From: Bacteroidota bacterium
Lineage (GTDB): Bacteria > Bacteroidota > Bacteroidia > B-17B0 > Aurantibacillaceae
NCBI GenBank assembly: GCA_016708845.1
Contig: JADJFB010000009.1
Span: 1 to 64,000 of the forward strand
DNA: 64,000 nucleotides
Direction: 5' to 3'
Under the pieces are notes generated by a model. That model worked only from the letters and a program-made list of their open reading frames with translations, ran no database searches and was not told the origin of the DNA. Positions within the stretch are counted from its first letter, which is position 1. Each line of letters begins with the position of its first letter. Below are positions 16,717-26,507 of this stretch, piece by piece. The position numbers were made by a program, and so were the translations under genes.

Positions 16717-17820
16717 ATGGAAGTAAAAGATCTTAAAGACACAAGTTTAGCTCAAAATCCGGTTATTGGACAAATGATGTTGCATAACCACGAGCAAATA
16801 TTATTTTGTAATGATAATGCAACTGGCTTAAAAGCCATTATTGCTGTTCACAACACAGTTCTTGGGCCATCGTTAGGAGGTACACGTATGTGGAATTATA
16901 ATAACGAAATGGAAGCCTTGACAGACGTTTTACGTTTATCAAGAGGGATGACCTATAAATCTTCTGTTGCTGGTATTAACTTAGGTGGCGGAAAAGCCGT
17001 GATTATTGGTGATGCTAAAAAACTAAAATCAGAAGCTTTATTACGTCGTTTTGGAAAGTTCGTGAACAGCCTTGGCGGTAAATATATTACTGCAGAAGAT
17101 GTGGCGATGAGCAGCCGCGATATGGAAATTATTAAAATGGAAACTGACTATGTAAGTGGTTTACCTGTAAATATGGGTGGAAGTGGAGATCCTTCTCCAG
17201 TTACTGCTTACGGTGTTTATGTAAGTATGAAAGCCTCTGCTAAAGAAGCTTTTGGAACAGATAATTTAGCTGGCAAAAAAGTATTAGTACAAGGTATTGG
17301 AAATGTAGGAATGCACTTAGTTGAACATTTAACTAAAGAAGGTGCTAAAGTTTATGTTTACGATATTACTGAAGAACGTATTAAAATGGTAGTAGATACT
17401 TACAAAGCTGAATTTGTAGCTGCTGATAAAATGTTTGATTTGGATATTGATATTTATGCTCCATGTGCTTTAGGTGCTACGGTAAATGATGAAACTTTAT
17501 CAAAATTAAAATGTAAAATTATTTGCGGTGCAGCGAACAATCAATTAGCTGATGAGAAAAAGCATGGCGAATTAGTGATGAGCAAAGGCATTTTATATGC
17601 GCCTGATTTTGTAGTAAACGCTGGTGGTATTATCAACGTGTATTATGAACTAGATGGATATAACAGAGAAAGAGCTTTAGCTCATGCTGAAAAAATTTAC
17701 GATACAACTTGGAATATTATTCAAACAGCAAAAGCTCAAAACATACCAACTTACGCGGCTGCTAATAAAATAGCAGAACAACGTATAGAAAGTATTGCTA
17801 GAATTAATGCGGTAATGTAA
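16717..17820 (+). CDS. Leucine dehydrogenase (Glu/Leu/Phe/Val dehydrogenase family)
   Basis: It catalyses reversible oxidative deamination of branched-chain amino acids with NAD+. The N-terminal dimerisation domain carries GGTRMWNYNNEMEAL, SRGMTYKSSVAGINLGGGKAVI with the two catalytic lysines, and TAEDVAMS. The Rossmann domain has QGIGNVGMHL, and the late APDFVVNAGGIINVYYE is typical. I chose ATG 16717 (MEVKDLKD, 367 residues) because family members begin here. An in-frame ATG at 16651 would add 22 unrelated residues. A dispersed inverted repeat follows directly after the stop. Confidence 0.92.
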   Translation: MEVKDLKDTSLAQNPVIGQMMLHNHEQILFCNDNATGLKAIIAVHNTVLGPSLGGTRMWNYNNEMEALTDVLRLSRGMTYKSSVAGINLGGGKAVIIGDAKKLKSEALLRRFGKFVNSLGGKYITAEDVAMSSRDMEIIKMETDYVSGLPVNMGGSGDPSPVTAYGVYVSMKASAKEAFGTDNLAGKKVLVQGIGNVGMHLVEHLTKEGAKVYVYDITEERIKMVVDTYKAEFVAADKMFDLDIDIYAPCALGATVNDETLSKLKCKIICGAANNQLADEKKHGELVMSKGILYAPDFVVNAGGIINVYYELDGYNRERALAHAEKIYDTTWNIIQTAKAQNIPTYAAANKIAEQRIESIARINAVM

Positions 17821-17878
17821 TGTCACATCGAGCGTAGTCGAGATGCGATAAATGTTCTCGACTACGCTCGAATTGACA
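17821..17878. repeat. Inverted repeat with CGAGCGTAGTCGAG core
   Basis: Two 23-nt arms (17821-17843 and 17856-17878) are reverse complements at 21 positions around a 12-nt loop. The core TCGAGCGTAGTCGAGA matches a dispersed intergenic palindrome widespread in Bacteroidota. It lies immediately after the leucine dehydrogenase stop and could act as its terminator. Confidence 0.75.
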
Positions 17879-17931
17879 AAAAATAAAATCAGTCCTAAAA
17901 AATAAAACCAAACAATTAACCTTCGTTCTTT

Positions 17932-18873
17932 ATGCTAAACAGACGTTACCTTCGAATTAAAACCATGCAAAGCTTGTATTCTTTCTTTCAACACGAGAAA
18001 GCAGATATTGGATTTCATGAAAAAGAATTATTTAAGAGTTTAGATAAAATTTACGACCTCTACATTTATGTTTTAGTATTGTTTACCGATATGCACCATA
18101 CTGCATTATTAGTAACGGAAGAAAACAAAAACAAGCGTCTCCCAACCAAAGAAGATTTAGAACCCAACTTACGTTTTATTGAGAACATTGTATTAGTTAA
18201 TTTGACTAATAGTTCTGAATTAAAAAAAGAAGTATTGAACCGTAAAATTTCTTGGCAAAGTGATTTTGATTTGGTGCGTAAATTATATGCCGAGTTAAGA
18301 ACGACTGATTTATATAAAAACTATATGTCATCTCCAACGCCATCAGCTAAAGAAGACAAACAGTTTTTAATTTCGGTTGCGACTGAGTTTTTATACGAAC
18401 ACGAATTACTAAACCATTTATTTGAAGAAAAAAATATCCATTGGGCGGATGATACCTTTGGAGCTTTCTCTATGGTATCTAGAACCTTTGAAAACTTTAC
18501 AGGAACATTAAGTTTAGTGCCATTGTATAAAGATAAAGAAGACGATACTAATTTCATCTCTACCCTATTCCGTAAAACCATTGCAGGTGATAAAGAGTAT
18601 GATAAATTAATTGACGAGAAAACAAAAAACTGGGAATTAGAACGTATTGCATCTATGGATGTGTTACTAATTAAAATGGCTTTAGCAGAATTCATGCACG
18701 TGAGTAATGTTCCTGTAAAAGTATCATTAAACGAGTACATCGATATTTCTAAAGAATATAGCACACCAAACAGCAAGACCTTTATTAATGGGGTTTTGGA
18801 TAAAATTATTGCCGATTTAAAACGTGATAACAAAATCCAAAAAACCGGAAGAGGTTTGATGGAAGGGAATTAG
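17932..18873 (+). CDS. nusB: Transcription antitermination factor NusB
   Basis: This RNA-binding antitermination factor acts with NusE/S10 on rRNA operons. At 313 residues it is the long Bacteroidota form. The N-terminal start is LNRRYLRIKTMQSLYSFFQ, a long helical insert follows, and the canonical C-terminal NusB helices occupy about residues 225-300 (LIKMALAEFMHVSNVPVKVSLNEYIDISKEYSTPNSKTFINGVLD). Start codon and length look normal. A dispersed palindrome and an intrinsic terminator follow. Confidence 0.94.
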   Translation: MLNRRYLRIKTMQSLYSFFQHEKADIGFHEKELFKSLDKIYDLYIYVLVLFTDMHHTALLVTEENKNKRLPTKEDLEPNLRFIENIVLVNLTNSSELKKEVLNRKISWQSDFDLVRKLYAELRTTDLYKNYMSSPTPSAKEDKQFLISVATEFLYEHELLNHLFEEKNIHWADDTFGAFSMVSRTFENFTGTLSLVPLYKDKEDDTNFISTLFRKTIAGDKEYDKLIDEKTKNWELERIASMDVLLIKMALAEFMHVSNVPVKVSLNEYIDISKEYSTPNSKTFINGVLDKIIADLKRDNKIQKTGRGLMEGN

Positions 18874-18883
18874 TTCTATCGTC

Positions 18884-18914
18884 ATTGCGATCACGCCATA
18901 GCGTGAGAAGCAAT
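18884..18914. repeat. Short dispersed palindrome (GTCATTGCGA type)
   Basis: ATTGC (18884) with GCAAT (18910) and TCACGC (18891) with GCGTGA (18901) give a nested hairpin. The wording GTCATTGCGA...GAAGCAATCTC is a familiar dispersed intergenic repeat. It lies just after nusB. Confidence 0.6.
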
Positions 18915-18931
18915 CTCATATTTATTAAATT

Positions 18932-18962
18932 AAAGCTCTCTTGTTTAAGTGGGCTTTTTTTA
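18932..18962 (+). terminator. Intrinsic terminator downstream of nusB
   Basis: AAAGCTC (18932-18938) pairs with GGGCTTT (18951-18957) with one G-U, followed by a T run to 18961. It is placed 60 bp after nusB and before the esterase relic. Confidence 0.7.
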
Positions 18963-19035
18963 TTTCTAAATTCATATATTTGGAAGACATCCTTATCCAA
19001 TTTTTATTTAATCGCTTTTTATATAAAATAAACCT

Positions 19036-19735
19036 ATGATAAAACTATTTCAACTTTCTATATTAATTCTATTCATAGGCTGTAAAGACAACGCTGACAA
19101 AACAATACTTAAAGACCCAGAAACTCTTGACAAGGCATTTAAATTATATTCTAAAACGGCAGAAGACACTTTTTATATTTCTGTTAATTTACCCGATAGC
19201 TTCTATCTAAAGTCAAATGCAAAGTATCCTGTTGTTTATGTACTAGACGGAAATAATAATTTTGAAATACTAAAAACTATTAGCAAGAAATATAGTGAAT
19301 TTGAAATATTACCCAAAATGATTATTGTTGGTGTAGGATACAAGGATAACAGAACTTTAATGAATCAACGATTAAACGATTTGTGTTACCCAAAATGCAT
19401 GCTTCCACTTTTTGACAGTATTGAACTTGGAGACGGCGCCGAAGGATTTTATAACTTTATGGTTAATGACCTTTCGCCGCTAATTGATAAAACCTATCAA
19501 GTTGATACAACTAATAGAATATTATTTGGGCACTCATTAGCGGGCTATTTCTCTTGTTATGCTTTAATGAAATCATTGGCAAATACTAAAAGAATTTACT
19601 AAAAACATTTCTTTAAAAGACTCCGATAAAGTCGAAGTAAGCTATGAGGTATTAGACCATACTCGCCACGAAGACATTACTTGGATAAGCTATATAAATT
19701 CTTTAAGATGGGTATTTAATGTGCCAAACTACTAG
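19036..19735 (+). pseudogene. Alpha/beta-hydrolase (esterase D-like) lipoprotein, internally deleted
   Basis: The start is a lipoprotein signal peptide (ILFIGC), followed by an esterase D / Fes-type fold: YPVVYVLDGNNNFE, MIIVGVGYKDN and the nucleophile elbow FGHSLAGYFS with the catalytic Ser. The frame then stops at 19602. The next bases encode, in another frame, a recognisable C-terminus (KVEVSYEVLDHTRHEDITWISYINSLRWVF, holding the catalytic His region) ending at 19735. In this family roughly 60-90 residues, including the acid residue, separate these two parts and are missing here. A deletion, not merely a frameshift, is therefore indicated. Either the gene is dead or the assembly has collapsed this stretch. 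Confidence 0.75.
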
Positions 19736-19831
19736 CTGCTCATAAGTTCTTTGTAAGAACATAGCAAACAGCAATCACACAAAAAACTGCACATTCAAAA
19801 CAAATTTTTATTTGTGAAAATCAAAAAATAA

Positions 19832-19862
19832 TTTGCTTAATCAAAAACTCGCATTACATTTG
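19832..19862 (+). promoter_or_regulatory. Bacteroidota-type promoter of the trp operon
   Basis: TTTG (19832-19835), a 19-nt spacer and TACATTTG (19855-19862) match the -33/-7 consensus exactly. The leader ATG lies 9 nt after the -7 box, so the 5' untranslated region must be only a few bases. Confidence 0.8.
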
Positions 19863-19871
19863 TAGAATAAA

Positions 19872-19931
19872 ATGAAAAATATTTCTGTAAATAAATCTTG
19901 GTGGCCTTCATGTAAACACATGAATAGCTAA
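19872..19931 (+). CDS. trpL: trp leader peptide
   Basis: The 19-residue ORF MKNISVNKSWWPSCKHMNS has tandem Trp codons at positions 10-11. It lies between a consensus promoter and a strong terminator hairpin upstream of trpE. This is the layout of classical ribosome-mediated trp attenuation: with enough charged Trp-tRNA the ribosome clears the Trp codons and the terminator forms. A TTCATGT/ACATGAA hairpin lies within the codons after Trp-Trp and may be the pause or 1:2 stem. A clean antiterminator partner for the terminator's 5' arm was not identified by eye. Confidence 0.85.
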   Translation: MKNISVNKSWWPSCKHMNS

Positions 19932-19959
19932 GTTTATATATACTTATAAGGCATCTACA

Positions 19960-19997
19960 AAGCCCGCTGTTCATACAACAGCGGGCTTTTTGTTTTT
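19960..19997 (+). terminator. trp attenuator terminator
   Basis: AAGCCCGCTGTT (19960-19971) and AACAGCGGGCTT (19977-19988) form a perfect 12-bp GC-rich stem with a 5-nt loop, followed by TTTTGTTTTT. It lies 28 nt after the leader stop and 31 nt before trpE, so it must be read through for operon expression. Confidence 0.9.
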
Positions 19998-20027
19998 AAT
20001 CACATTCACAAAAAAATTAAATATTAA

Positions 20028-21447
20028 ATGAAACTACATACGTATCAATCAAATTTTAGCAGACACCAAAACTCCAGTCGCTTTATATTTAGCGTTGCGA
20101 GATCAGTACCAAAATGCATTATTATTAGAGAGTTCGGATTACAATAGCAAGGATGGACATTACTCTTACATCTGCTTAAATCCTTTGGCTTCTGTTTCCT
20201 TAAAGAATAGTATTTTAAAAATGACTGTTAATGAAACAACAACCAAAACAGCTATCACCTTTGATAAAGAAGTGTTGTTAAAGCATTTAATTACTTTCAA
20301 AAATAAATTTGAGTATAACACGCAAGCATTACCATTTTGCTATGCAGGCTTATTTGGTTATACAGGTTATGATATTGTGAATTATGCTGAAGATATACGT
20401 TTAAATACCAATCACAAGACATTAGATATTCCTGAATTATTATACCATGTGTACGGGATTATTTTAGTGTTTAACCATACCACAAATACACTTCATGTGA
20501 TTAGTCACCATTACACGGAAGACAAAGCAAAACAGCAATTGCAAGACGTTTCTGAAAAAATACAATTATCAGGTGTAACTGAATTTTCTTTTTCGACCAT
20601 CAATGAGACTACTTCTCCAATAACGGATGAGCATTTTAAACATTTAGTTGCAAAAGCTAAAGAACATTGCCAGCAAGGAGATGTATTTCAATTAGTATTA
20701 TCACGAAGATTTTCGCAATCCTTTGTGGGTGATGAATTTAATGTGTACCGTGCTTTAAAAAACATCAATCCTTCACCCTATTTATTTTATTTTGACTTAG
20801 GAAGTTTTAAAATCTTTGGTTCATCTCCTGAAGCACAGTTAGTCATTCAAAATGATATCACCGAAATTCATCCAATTGCTGGAACTTACAGACGAACAGG
20901 AAATGATGAACAAGATTTAATGAAAGCCAAAGAATTACTAAACGACCCAAAAGAAGTGGCAGAACATAATATGTTGGTAGACTTAGCACGCAATGATTTG
21001 AGTAAATATTGTTCGGGAGTCGAATTAAAAATTTCCAAGCAAACACAGTTCTATTCACATGTTATTCATTTGGTAAGTAAAGTAATAGGTAAAAAGAAAT
21101 CAGCTTTTCATCCTTTTGAAGTCTTATTAGGAACCTTTCCGGCAGGAACTTTATCAGGTGCACCAAAATACAAAGCTTTGCAATTAATTGACCAATACGA
21201 AACTGAATCTCGTGAATTTTATGGTGGATGTATTGGCTTTATCAGTCACGACGATCAACTAAATCATGCCATTATGATACGTACCTTTTTAAGCAAAGAT
21301 AATACTTTGTATTATCAGGCAGGCGCAGGTATCGTTGTTACTTCCAACGAAAAAAGTGAATTACAAGAAATCAACAATAAAGTGTCCGCTTTAAAAAAAG
21401 CGATACAACAAGCCGAAAAATTTAATAACATTACAATCTCAAACTAA
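20028..21447 (+). pseudogene. trpE: Anthranilate synthase component I, N-terminal frameshift
   Basis: It converts chorismate with ammonia from TrpG to anthranilate. The body (from about 20060) reads ILADTKTPVALYLALRDQY, LLLESSDYN, then the chorismate-binding domain with VFQLVLSRRF, GSSPEAQLVI, IHPIAGTYRRTG, ELLNDPKEVAEHNMLVDLARND, SGAPKYKALQLI and the late YQAGAGIV. ATG 20028 opens MKLHTYQS in a different frame. A change of one or two bases near 20047-20056 (the AAA run) joins them into a normal TrpE. Without correction the longest frame lacks the first 20 or so residues and would have to start at TTG 20095. An isolated error is likelier than loss, since the whole operon is intact otherwise. 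Confidence 0.9.
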
Positions 21448-21450
21448 TGA

Positions 21451-22017
21451 ATGAAACTTTTAGTACTTGATAATTACGACAGCTTTACTTACAACCTGGT
21501 TCATTTAATTGAAAAGGTAAGTGAGATTCCTTTTGATGTCATTAGAAACGATAAAATTTCTATTGATGCAGTAAAAGCATATGATAAGATTTTATTATCT
21601 CCTGGTCCTGGTTTACCAAAGGACGCTGGCATCATGCCTGAACTGATAAAACAATATGGTTCTTCAAAAAGCATTTTGGGAGTTTGTTTGGGCTTACAAG
21701 CCATCGGCGAAGCTTATGGCGGAAGTCTTAAAAATTTAGAGACTGTATTTCATGGTATTGCCACTCCAATCAATATTATATCGGAAGATACTATTTTTAA
21801 TGGTTGCCCAAAAACCTTTACCGTTGGACGATACCATTCGTGGGTAATTAATAACAATCAACTTCCAACAGAATTGCAAATAACTGCAACGGATGAACAA
21901 GGAAATATCATGGCTTTGAAACATCGCACACATGATGTCCGTGGTGTTCAATTTCATCCCGAATCTATTTTATCAGAATACGGTGAAATGATGATTCACA
22001 ATTGGATTAAAGCCTAA
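21451..22017 (+). CDS. trpG: Anthranilate synthase component II (glutamine amidotransferase)
   Basis: It supplies ammonia from glutamine to TrpE. It is a class I amidotransferase of 188 residues. It has the DNYDSFTYNLVH start, the oxyanion segment LSPGPGLP, the nucleophile GVCLGLQAIGEAYGG with the catalytic Cys, and the His-Glu pair in GVQFHPESILSEYG. It begins 3 bp after the trpE stop, so translation is probably coupled. It is not fused to trpD as in enterics. A dispersed repeat lies in the 97-bp gap to trpD. Confidence 0.95.
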   Translation: MKLLVLDNYDSFTYNLVHLIEKVSEIPFDVIRNDKISIDAVKAYDKILLSPGPGLPKDAGIMPELIKQYGSSKSILGVCLGLQAIGEAYGGSLKNLETVFHGIATPINIISEDTIFNGCPKTFTVGRYHSWVINNNQLPTELQITATDEQGNIMALKHRTHDVRGVQFHPESILSEYGEMMIHNWIKA

Positions 22018-22045
22018 TTAACCTTCTGTTCTATAACTCCGAGCT

Positions 22046-22080
22046 GTCACACTGAGCGGAGTCGAAGTGCGAAAAGCACG
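22046..22080. repeat. Dispersed repeat (CACTGAGCGGAGTCGAAGTG type) inside the trp operon
   Basis: GTCACACTGAGCGGAGTCGAAGTGCG is a common intergenic element in Bacteroidota. CACT/AGTG form a loose outer stem and GTGC-GAAAA-GCAC (22067-22079) is a perfect hairpin. It is the only sizeable gap in the trp gene run. Confidence 0.65.
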
Positions 22081-22114
22081 AAATCAATTTTCTTTCCAAT
22101 CAAAAAATTAAAAA

Positions 22115-23101
22115 ATGAAAACATCATTTAACCTATTATGTCATGGACATACCTTATCCGAAACAGAAGCCTATCAACTGCTTCTAGAAATTTGTCAAAA
22201 TCAATTCAATGCTTCACAAATAGCAGCGATTATGGCATTTTATATTGCCAGACCAATCACCGTCAACGAATTAATGGGTTTTAGAAAAGCTCTACTCGAT
22301 GTTTGTATTAAGGTAAAACTAGATAAAGAAGCCATTGATGTATGCGGAACCGGTGGCGATCAAAAGGACACATTTAATGTTTCAACCTTATCTGCTTTGG
22401 TGTTAGCAGCCTCAGGAGTTCCTGTTGCCAAACATGGCAATTATGGTTCTTCTTCTGTTTCCGGTTCATCCGATATCTTAAAACATTTGGGATATGAATT
22501 CAAGACAAATTCTGATGATTTAAATCGTGAGTTTAATCAACATAACATTTGTTTTATGCATGCACCCTTATTTCATCCAGCCCTAAAAACAGTGGCTACT
22601 AGCAGAAAAGAATTAGCAGTCAAAACTTTTTTTAATTTACTGGGACCATTGGTAAATCCAGCAAACATAAACTTTAGATATGTAGGTGTTTATGGTTTAG
22701 AAGTAGCACGACTTTATAATTATATTTTACAGCAGGATAAAGCTAATTATTGCTTGGTACATTCCATAGATGGTTACGATGAAGTGAGTTTGACTTCTCC
22801 CTTTAAATACATAACTAAAACAACTGAAAAAACAATAGAGCCAGAATCCCTTGGTTTTAAAATATTAAAACAAGAGGATTTATTTGGAGGGAAAACAATT
22901 AGCGAAGCTGCCAATATTTTCATCAATGTATTGAAGAACGAATGCACAGCAGCACAAAAGAATGTCGTTATCATTAATAGTGCTTTGGCCATGAATGCTT
23001 ATGACGCAAAAAAATCTATAGAAGAATGCATAGACATCTGTAAAGAAACAATCGAATCAAAAAAAACATACACCTTATTTAAAAACCTAACATCTAACTA
23101 A
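22115..23101 (+). CDS. trpD: Anthranilate phosphoribosyltransferase
   Basis: It joins anthranilate to phosphoribosyl pyrophosphate. The 328-residue protein has the glycine-rich phosphate loop CGTGGDQKDTFNVST (from about residue 76). It also has KHGNYGSSSVSGSSDIL, the NICFMHAPLFHPALK anthranilate region and the metal-binding Asp/Glu in DGYDEVS. It is followed 1 bp later by trpC, indicating tight coupling. Confidence 0.95.
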   Translation: MKTSFNLLCHGHTLSETEAYQLLLEICQNQFNASQIAAIMAFYIARPITVNELMGFRKALLDVCIKVKLDKEAIDVCGTGGDQKDTFNVSTLSALVLAASGVPVAKHGNYGSSSVSGSSDILKHLGYEFKTNSDDLNREFNQHNICFMHAPLFHPALKTVATSRKELAVKTFFNLLGPLVNPANINFRYVGVYGLEVARLYNYILQQDKANYCLVHSIDGYDEVSLTSPFKYITKTTEKTIEPESLGFKILKQEDLFGGKTISEAANIFINVLKNECTAAQKNVVIINSALAMNAYDAKKSIEECIDICKETIESKKTYTLFKNLTSN

Positions 23102-23102
23102 T

Positions 23103-23912
23103 ATGAACACTTTAGAGAAAATAATAGCTCACAAAAGAATTGAAGTCAAAGAGCGTGAAGCTTTATATCCCGTTGAACTATTAAAACAATCCAACTATTA
23201 TAAATCACCAACTGTTTCGTTATCGGCCTATTTACAAAGAACTGATAAAAGCGGCATCATTGCTGAATTCAAAAAGCAATCGCCTTCAGCAGGAGTAATT
23301 AATAAATACTTAAGTGTAGAAAAAACATCCATCGGTTATATGCAAGCGGGCGCGAGTGCTTTATCTATCCTTACTGATAAAACATTTTTTGGAGGAAGTT
23401 CAGAAGATTTAAGTACTGCAAGGAAATACAACTTCTGCCCTATTCTACGTAAAGATTTTATCATTAATGAATACCAAATCATTGAATCCAAATCTATTGG
23501 TGCTGATGCTATTTTATTAATCGCGGCGGTCTTAACCAAAGAAGAGATAATTCAGTTAACAGATTTCGCTCATCAATTGGGATTAGAAGTGCTATTAGAA
23601 TTACATCATCCCGATGAACTTTCTAAAGTGTATAATAAAGTAAATGTGATTGGCATAAACAACCGTGACTTAAATACCATGAAAATTGATATTCAGCAAT
23701 CCTTCTTAATGGCAGATTTACTTCCAAAAAATATGATTAAAATTTCGGAAAGTGGAATTGAAAACCCTCAAACCATTGCTGACTTAAAAAAAGTAGGGTA
23801 TCAAGGATTTTTAATTGGAAGCCATTTTATGAAACAACCCCACCCACATTTAGCATGTAAAGAGTTTATTAATGAATTGTCTTCGGCTGCGCTCAGACAA
23901 CTAAAATCATAA
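23103..23912 (+). CDS. trpC: Indole-3-glycerol phosphate synthase
   Basis: It closes the indole ring by decarboxylating carboxyphenylaminodeoxyribulose phosphate. This is a TIM barrel of 269 residues with IIAEFKKQSPSAG (catalytic Glu and Lys), LSILTDKTFFGGS, PILRKDFIINEYQI, VLLELHHPDEL, VIGINNRDL and the phosphate site ISESGIENPQTI...FLIGSHFMK. It is monofunctional, since trpF is a separate gene 4 bp downstream. Confidence 0.95.
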   Translation: MNTLEKIIAHKRIEVKEREALYPVELLKQSNYYKSPTVSLSAYLQRTDKSGIIAEFKKQSPSAGVINKYLSVEKTSIGYMQAGASALSILTDKTFFGGSSEDLSTARKYNFCPILRKDFIINEYQIIESKSIGADAILLIAAVLTKEEIIQLTDFAHQLGLEVLLELHHPDELSKVYNKVNVIGINNRDLNTMKIDIQQSFLMADLLPKNMIKISESGIENPQTIADLKKVGYQGFLIGSHFMKQPHPHLACKEFINELSSAALRQLKS

Positions 23913-23916
23913 TACC

Positions 23917-24537
23917 ATGAAACTAAAAGTTTGCGGATTAAAGCACGAACATAATATAACTGAGCTAATGCAATTGCCTATAGATTATATGGGATTCATC
24001 TTCTATAAAAAATCGCCGCGATTTGTAGGAGAGAATTTAAGTTTTGATTTTATGAGAACCATTCCAAAACACATCAAAAAAACAGGAGTTTTTGTCAATG
24101 AAAGTAGCTTCTCCATTTTTGATCATGTTGAGCGCTACAATCTAAATATGGTTCAATTACACGGAAATGAATCTCCAGAATTATGTGCTGAGTTAAAACC
24201 ATACGTTAAAGTGATGAAAGCTTTTCAGATACAAGATGATTTTGATTTTAAGCAATTAGAAAATTATGTATCAGTAGTGGACTACTTTTTATTTGATAGT
24301 CCAACTGAAAACTACGGTGGAAGTGGAAAGACATTTACCTGGCAACTATTAAAAAATTACAACTATAATATTCCTTTCTTTTTAAGCGGAGGAATTAACG
24401 AGGAACACATAGAAGATATCCAACAATTAAATATTCCTCAATTAGTAGCCATCGACATTAACTCAAAATTTGAAACAGAACCCGGATTAAAAAATACAGA
24501 ACAAGTAAAACAATTTATTTTAAAATTAAACTCATGA
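23917..24537 (+). CDS. trpF: Phosphoribosylanthranilate isomerase
   Basis: It performs the Amadori rearrangement before indole-ring closure. The 206-residue TIM barrel opens [13 protein letters not shown] with the catalytic Cys. It has [27 protein letters not shown], the catalytic Asp in [18 protein letters not shown] and the phosphate-binding [12 protein letters not shown]. Its stop overlaps the trpB start by 4 bp (ATGA). Confidence 0.95.
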   Translation: MKLKVCGLKHEHNITELMQLPIDYMGFIFYKKSPRFVGENLSFDFMRTIPKHIKKTGVFVNESSFSIFDHVERYNLNMVQLHGNESPELCAELKPYVKVMKAFQIQDDFDFKQLENYVSVVDYFLFDSPTENYGGSGKTFTWQLLKNYNYNIPFFLSGGINEEHIEDIQQLNIPQLVAIDINSKFETEPGLKNTEQVKQFILKLNS

Positions 24538-25742
24538 TACATCAATACAACGTTAACGAAAAGGGATACTACGGTGAATACGGCGGAGCTTATATCCCCG
24601 AAATATTATTCAATAATGTAGAGCAATTAAAAAACAACTACTTACAAATCATGGAAAGCGATTCCTTTAAAAAGGAGTTCGATGAACTATTGAAAAATTA
24701 TGTCGGTCGGCCAACACCATTGTATCATGCCAAAAATTTATCGACTCAATTCAACACAAACATTTTTTTGAAGCGCGAAGATTTGAACCATACAGGAGCT
24801 CATAAAATCAATAATGCCTTAGGGCAAATTTTATTAGCCATGCGTTTAGGTAAAAAACGCATCATTGCCGAAACTGGCGCTGGCCAGCATGGCGTTGCAA
24901 CCGCCACTGCATGCGCCTTAATGAACTTAGAATGCATTATTTACATGGGCGAAGTTGATATTGAAAGACAAGCTCCAAACGTAGCTCGTATGAAATTATT
25001 AGGTGCAACAGTAGTTCCTGCCTTATCTGGAAGTAAAACATTAAAAGACGCTACCAATGAAGCCATAAGAGATTGGATTAATAACACAGATACAACTCAT
25101 TACATCATTGGGTCGGTTGTTGGTCCGCACCCCTACCCCGACATGGTAGCGCGTTTTCAATCGGTGATTAGTCATGAAATGAAAAGTCAGTTATTACAAC
25201 AAGTTGGAAAAGAAAATCCAGATTATGTGATTGCTTGCGTGGGCGGTGGAAGTAATGCCGCAGGTGCTTTTTATCATTACCTCAATAATGAAGAAGTACA
25301 ATTAATTGGTGTAGAAGCATCTGGTAAAGGAATTGATACTGGTCATACAGCAGCAACATTAACAATTGGCAAACCAGGAATAATTCATGGAAGTAAAACC
25401 TATTTAATGCAAAACGATGATGGGCAAATTACAGAACCGTATAGTATTTCGGCAGGCTTGGATTATCCGGGCATTGGTCCTATTCATTCTTTTTTGCATG
25501 ATGTAAAAAGAGCAAACTATATGCATGTAACGGATGCTGAAGCTATGGCGGCTGTAGTGAACTTAACACAAAAAGAAGGAATAATTCCTGCCTTGGAAAG
25601 TGCGCATGCTTTAGCGGCATTACATAAAATACATTTCAAATCAACAGATACAGTTGTTGTGAACCTTTCAGGAAGAGGCGACAAAGACTTAACCACTTAT
25701 ATAAACTATTTAAAAGACAACGATTATGCAAAACAGAATTGA
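24534..25742 (+). CDS. trpB: Tryptophan synthase beta subunit
   Basis: This PLP enzyme condenses indole with serine. The 402 residues are the standard length of TrpB1. Visible are [33 protein letters not shown] with the PLP-binding Lys, [17 protein letters not shown] with the catalytic Glu, [13 protein letters not shown] for the phosphate, and the late [12 protein letters not shown]. It overlaps trpF by 4 bp and trpA by 17 bp, so the alpha and beta subunits are translationally coupled as usual. Confidence 0.96.
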   Translation: MIHQYNVNEKGYYGEYGGAYIPEILFNNVEQLKNNYLQIMESDSFKKEFDELLKNYVGRPTPLYHAKNLSTQFNTNIFLKREDLNHTGAHKINNALGQILLAMRLGKKRIIAETGAGQHGVATATACALMNLECIIYMGEVDIERQAPNVARMKLLGATVVPALSGSKTLKDATNEAIRDWINNTDTTHYIIGSVVGPHPYPDMVARFQSVISHEMKSQLLQQVGKENPDYVIACVGGGSNAAGAFYHYLNNEEVQLIGVEASGKGIDTGHTAATLTIGKPGIIHGSKTYLMQNDDGQITEPYSISAGLDYPGIGPIHSFLHDVKRANYMHVTDAEAMAAVVNLTQKEGIIPALESAHALAALHKIHFKSTDTVVVNLSGRGDKDLTTYINYLKDNDYAKQN

Positions 25743-26505
25743 TACTTTATTTGAGAGAAAAAAAGAAAACATTCTCTCCATATTTTTAACTGCTGGTTAT
25801 CCAAATTTAAACGATACACTTTCTGCTATTAAAATATTAGACAAGACAGATGTGGATTTATTAGAAATAGGTATACCATTTTCTGATCCAATTGCCGACG
25901 GCCCAATTATTCAACAAAGTAGTATGACTGCATTAAATAATGGAATGACGCTAAAAGTTCTATTTGAGCAATTACAATCTTTAAGAACAGTATCTCAATT
26001 ACCAATATTACTAATGGGATACATAAATTCTGTTATGCAGTATGGCGTAGAAGAGTTTTATAATTCATGCCATGCAACAGGAATTGATGGAATAATACTT
26101 CCTGATTTGCCTTTAGATGAGTTTGATAAAATCCACAAACCTCTATCTGAAAAATATAATATAAAAGTTGCATTGATTATTAGTCCCGAAACACCTATAA
26201 AACGAATTGAATTAATTGATAATAAAAGCTCTGGTTTTTTGTACTTGGTTTCATCAAATTCAACTACTGGAAATTTTAAAACAACAAATCAAAATTCATT
26301 TGAGTCATTGAAGACAATCACTTCTTTACCATTAAAAAATAAAATTTTAATCGGCTTTGGCATCAAAGGACATAAAGAATTTAAAGAAGCCTGCGAATTG
26401 GCTAACGGCGCTATTATTGGTTCATCCTTTGTTAAAATGCTTGGCAGTTCAATTGATTTCCAAAAAGATATTCCTGAGTTTATATCAACTATTAAACAAT
26501 TTTAA
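25726..26505 (+). CDS. trpA: Tryptophan synthase alpha subunit
   Basis: It cleaves indole-3-glycerol phosphate to indole, which is passed to TrpB. The 259-residue TIM barrel has the family's [36 protein letters not shown] (catalytic Glu), [30 protein letters not shown] (catalytic Asp) and [11 protein letters not shown]. Its start lies inside trpB. Confidence 0.95.
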   Translation: MQNRIDTLFERKKENILSIFLTAGYPNLNDTLSAIKILDKTDVDLLEIGIPFSDPIADGPIIQQSSMTALNNGMTLKVLFEQLQSLRTVSQLPILLMGYINSVMQYGVEEFYNSCHATGIDGIILPDLPLDEFDKIHKPLSEKYNIKVALIISPETPIKRIELIDNKSSGFLYLVSSNSTTGNFKTTNQNSFESLKTITSLPLKNKILIGFGIKGHKEFKEACELANGAIIGSSFVKMLGSSIDFQKDIPEFISTIKQF

Positions 26506-26507
26506 CC

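Noticed and set aside
18321..18833. A 170-codon open frame on the minus strand
   Set aside because: It lies entirely antisense to nusB and its residues show no family likeness; AT-rich coding DNA often leaves such shadows.
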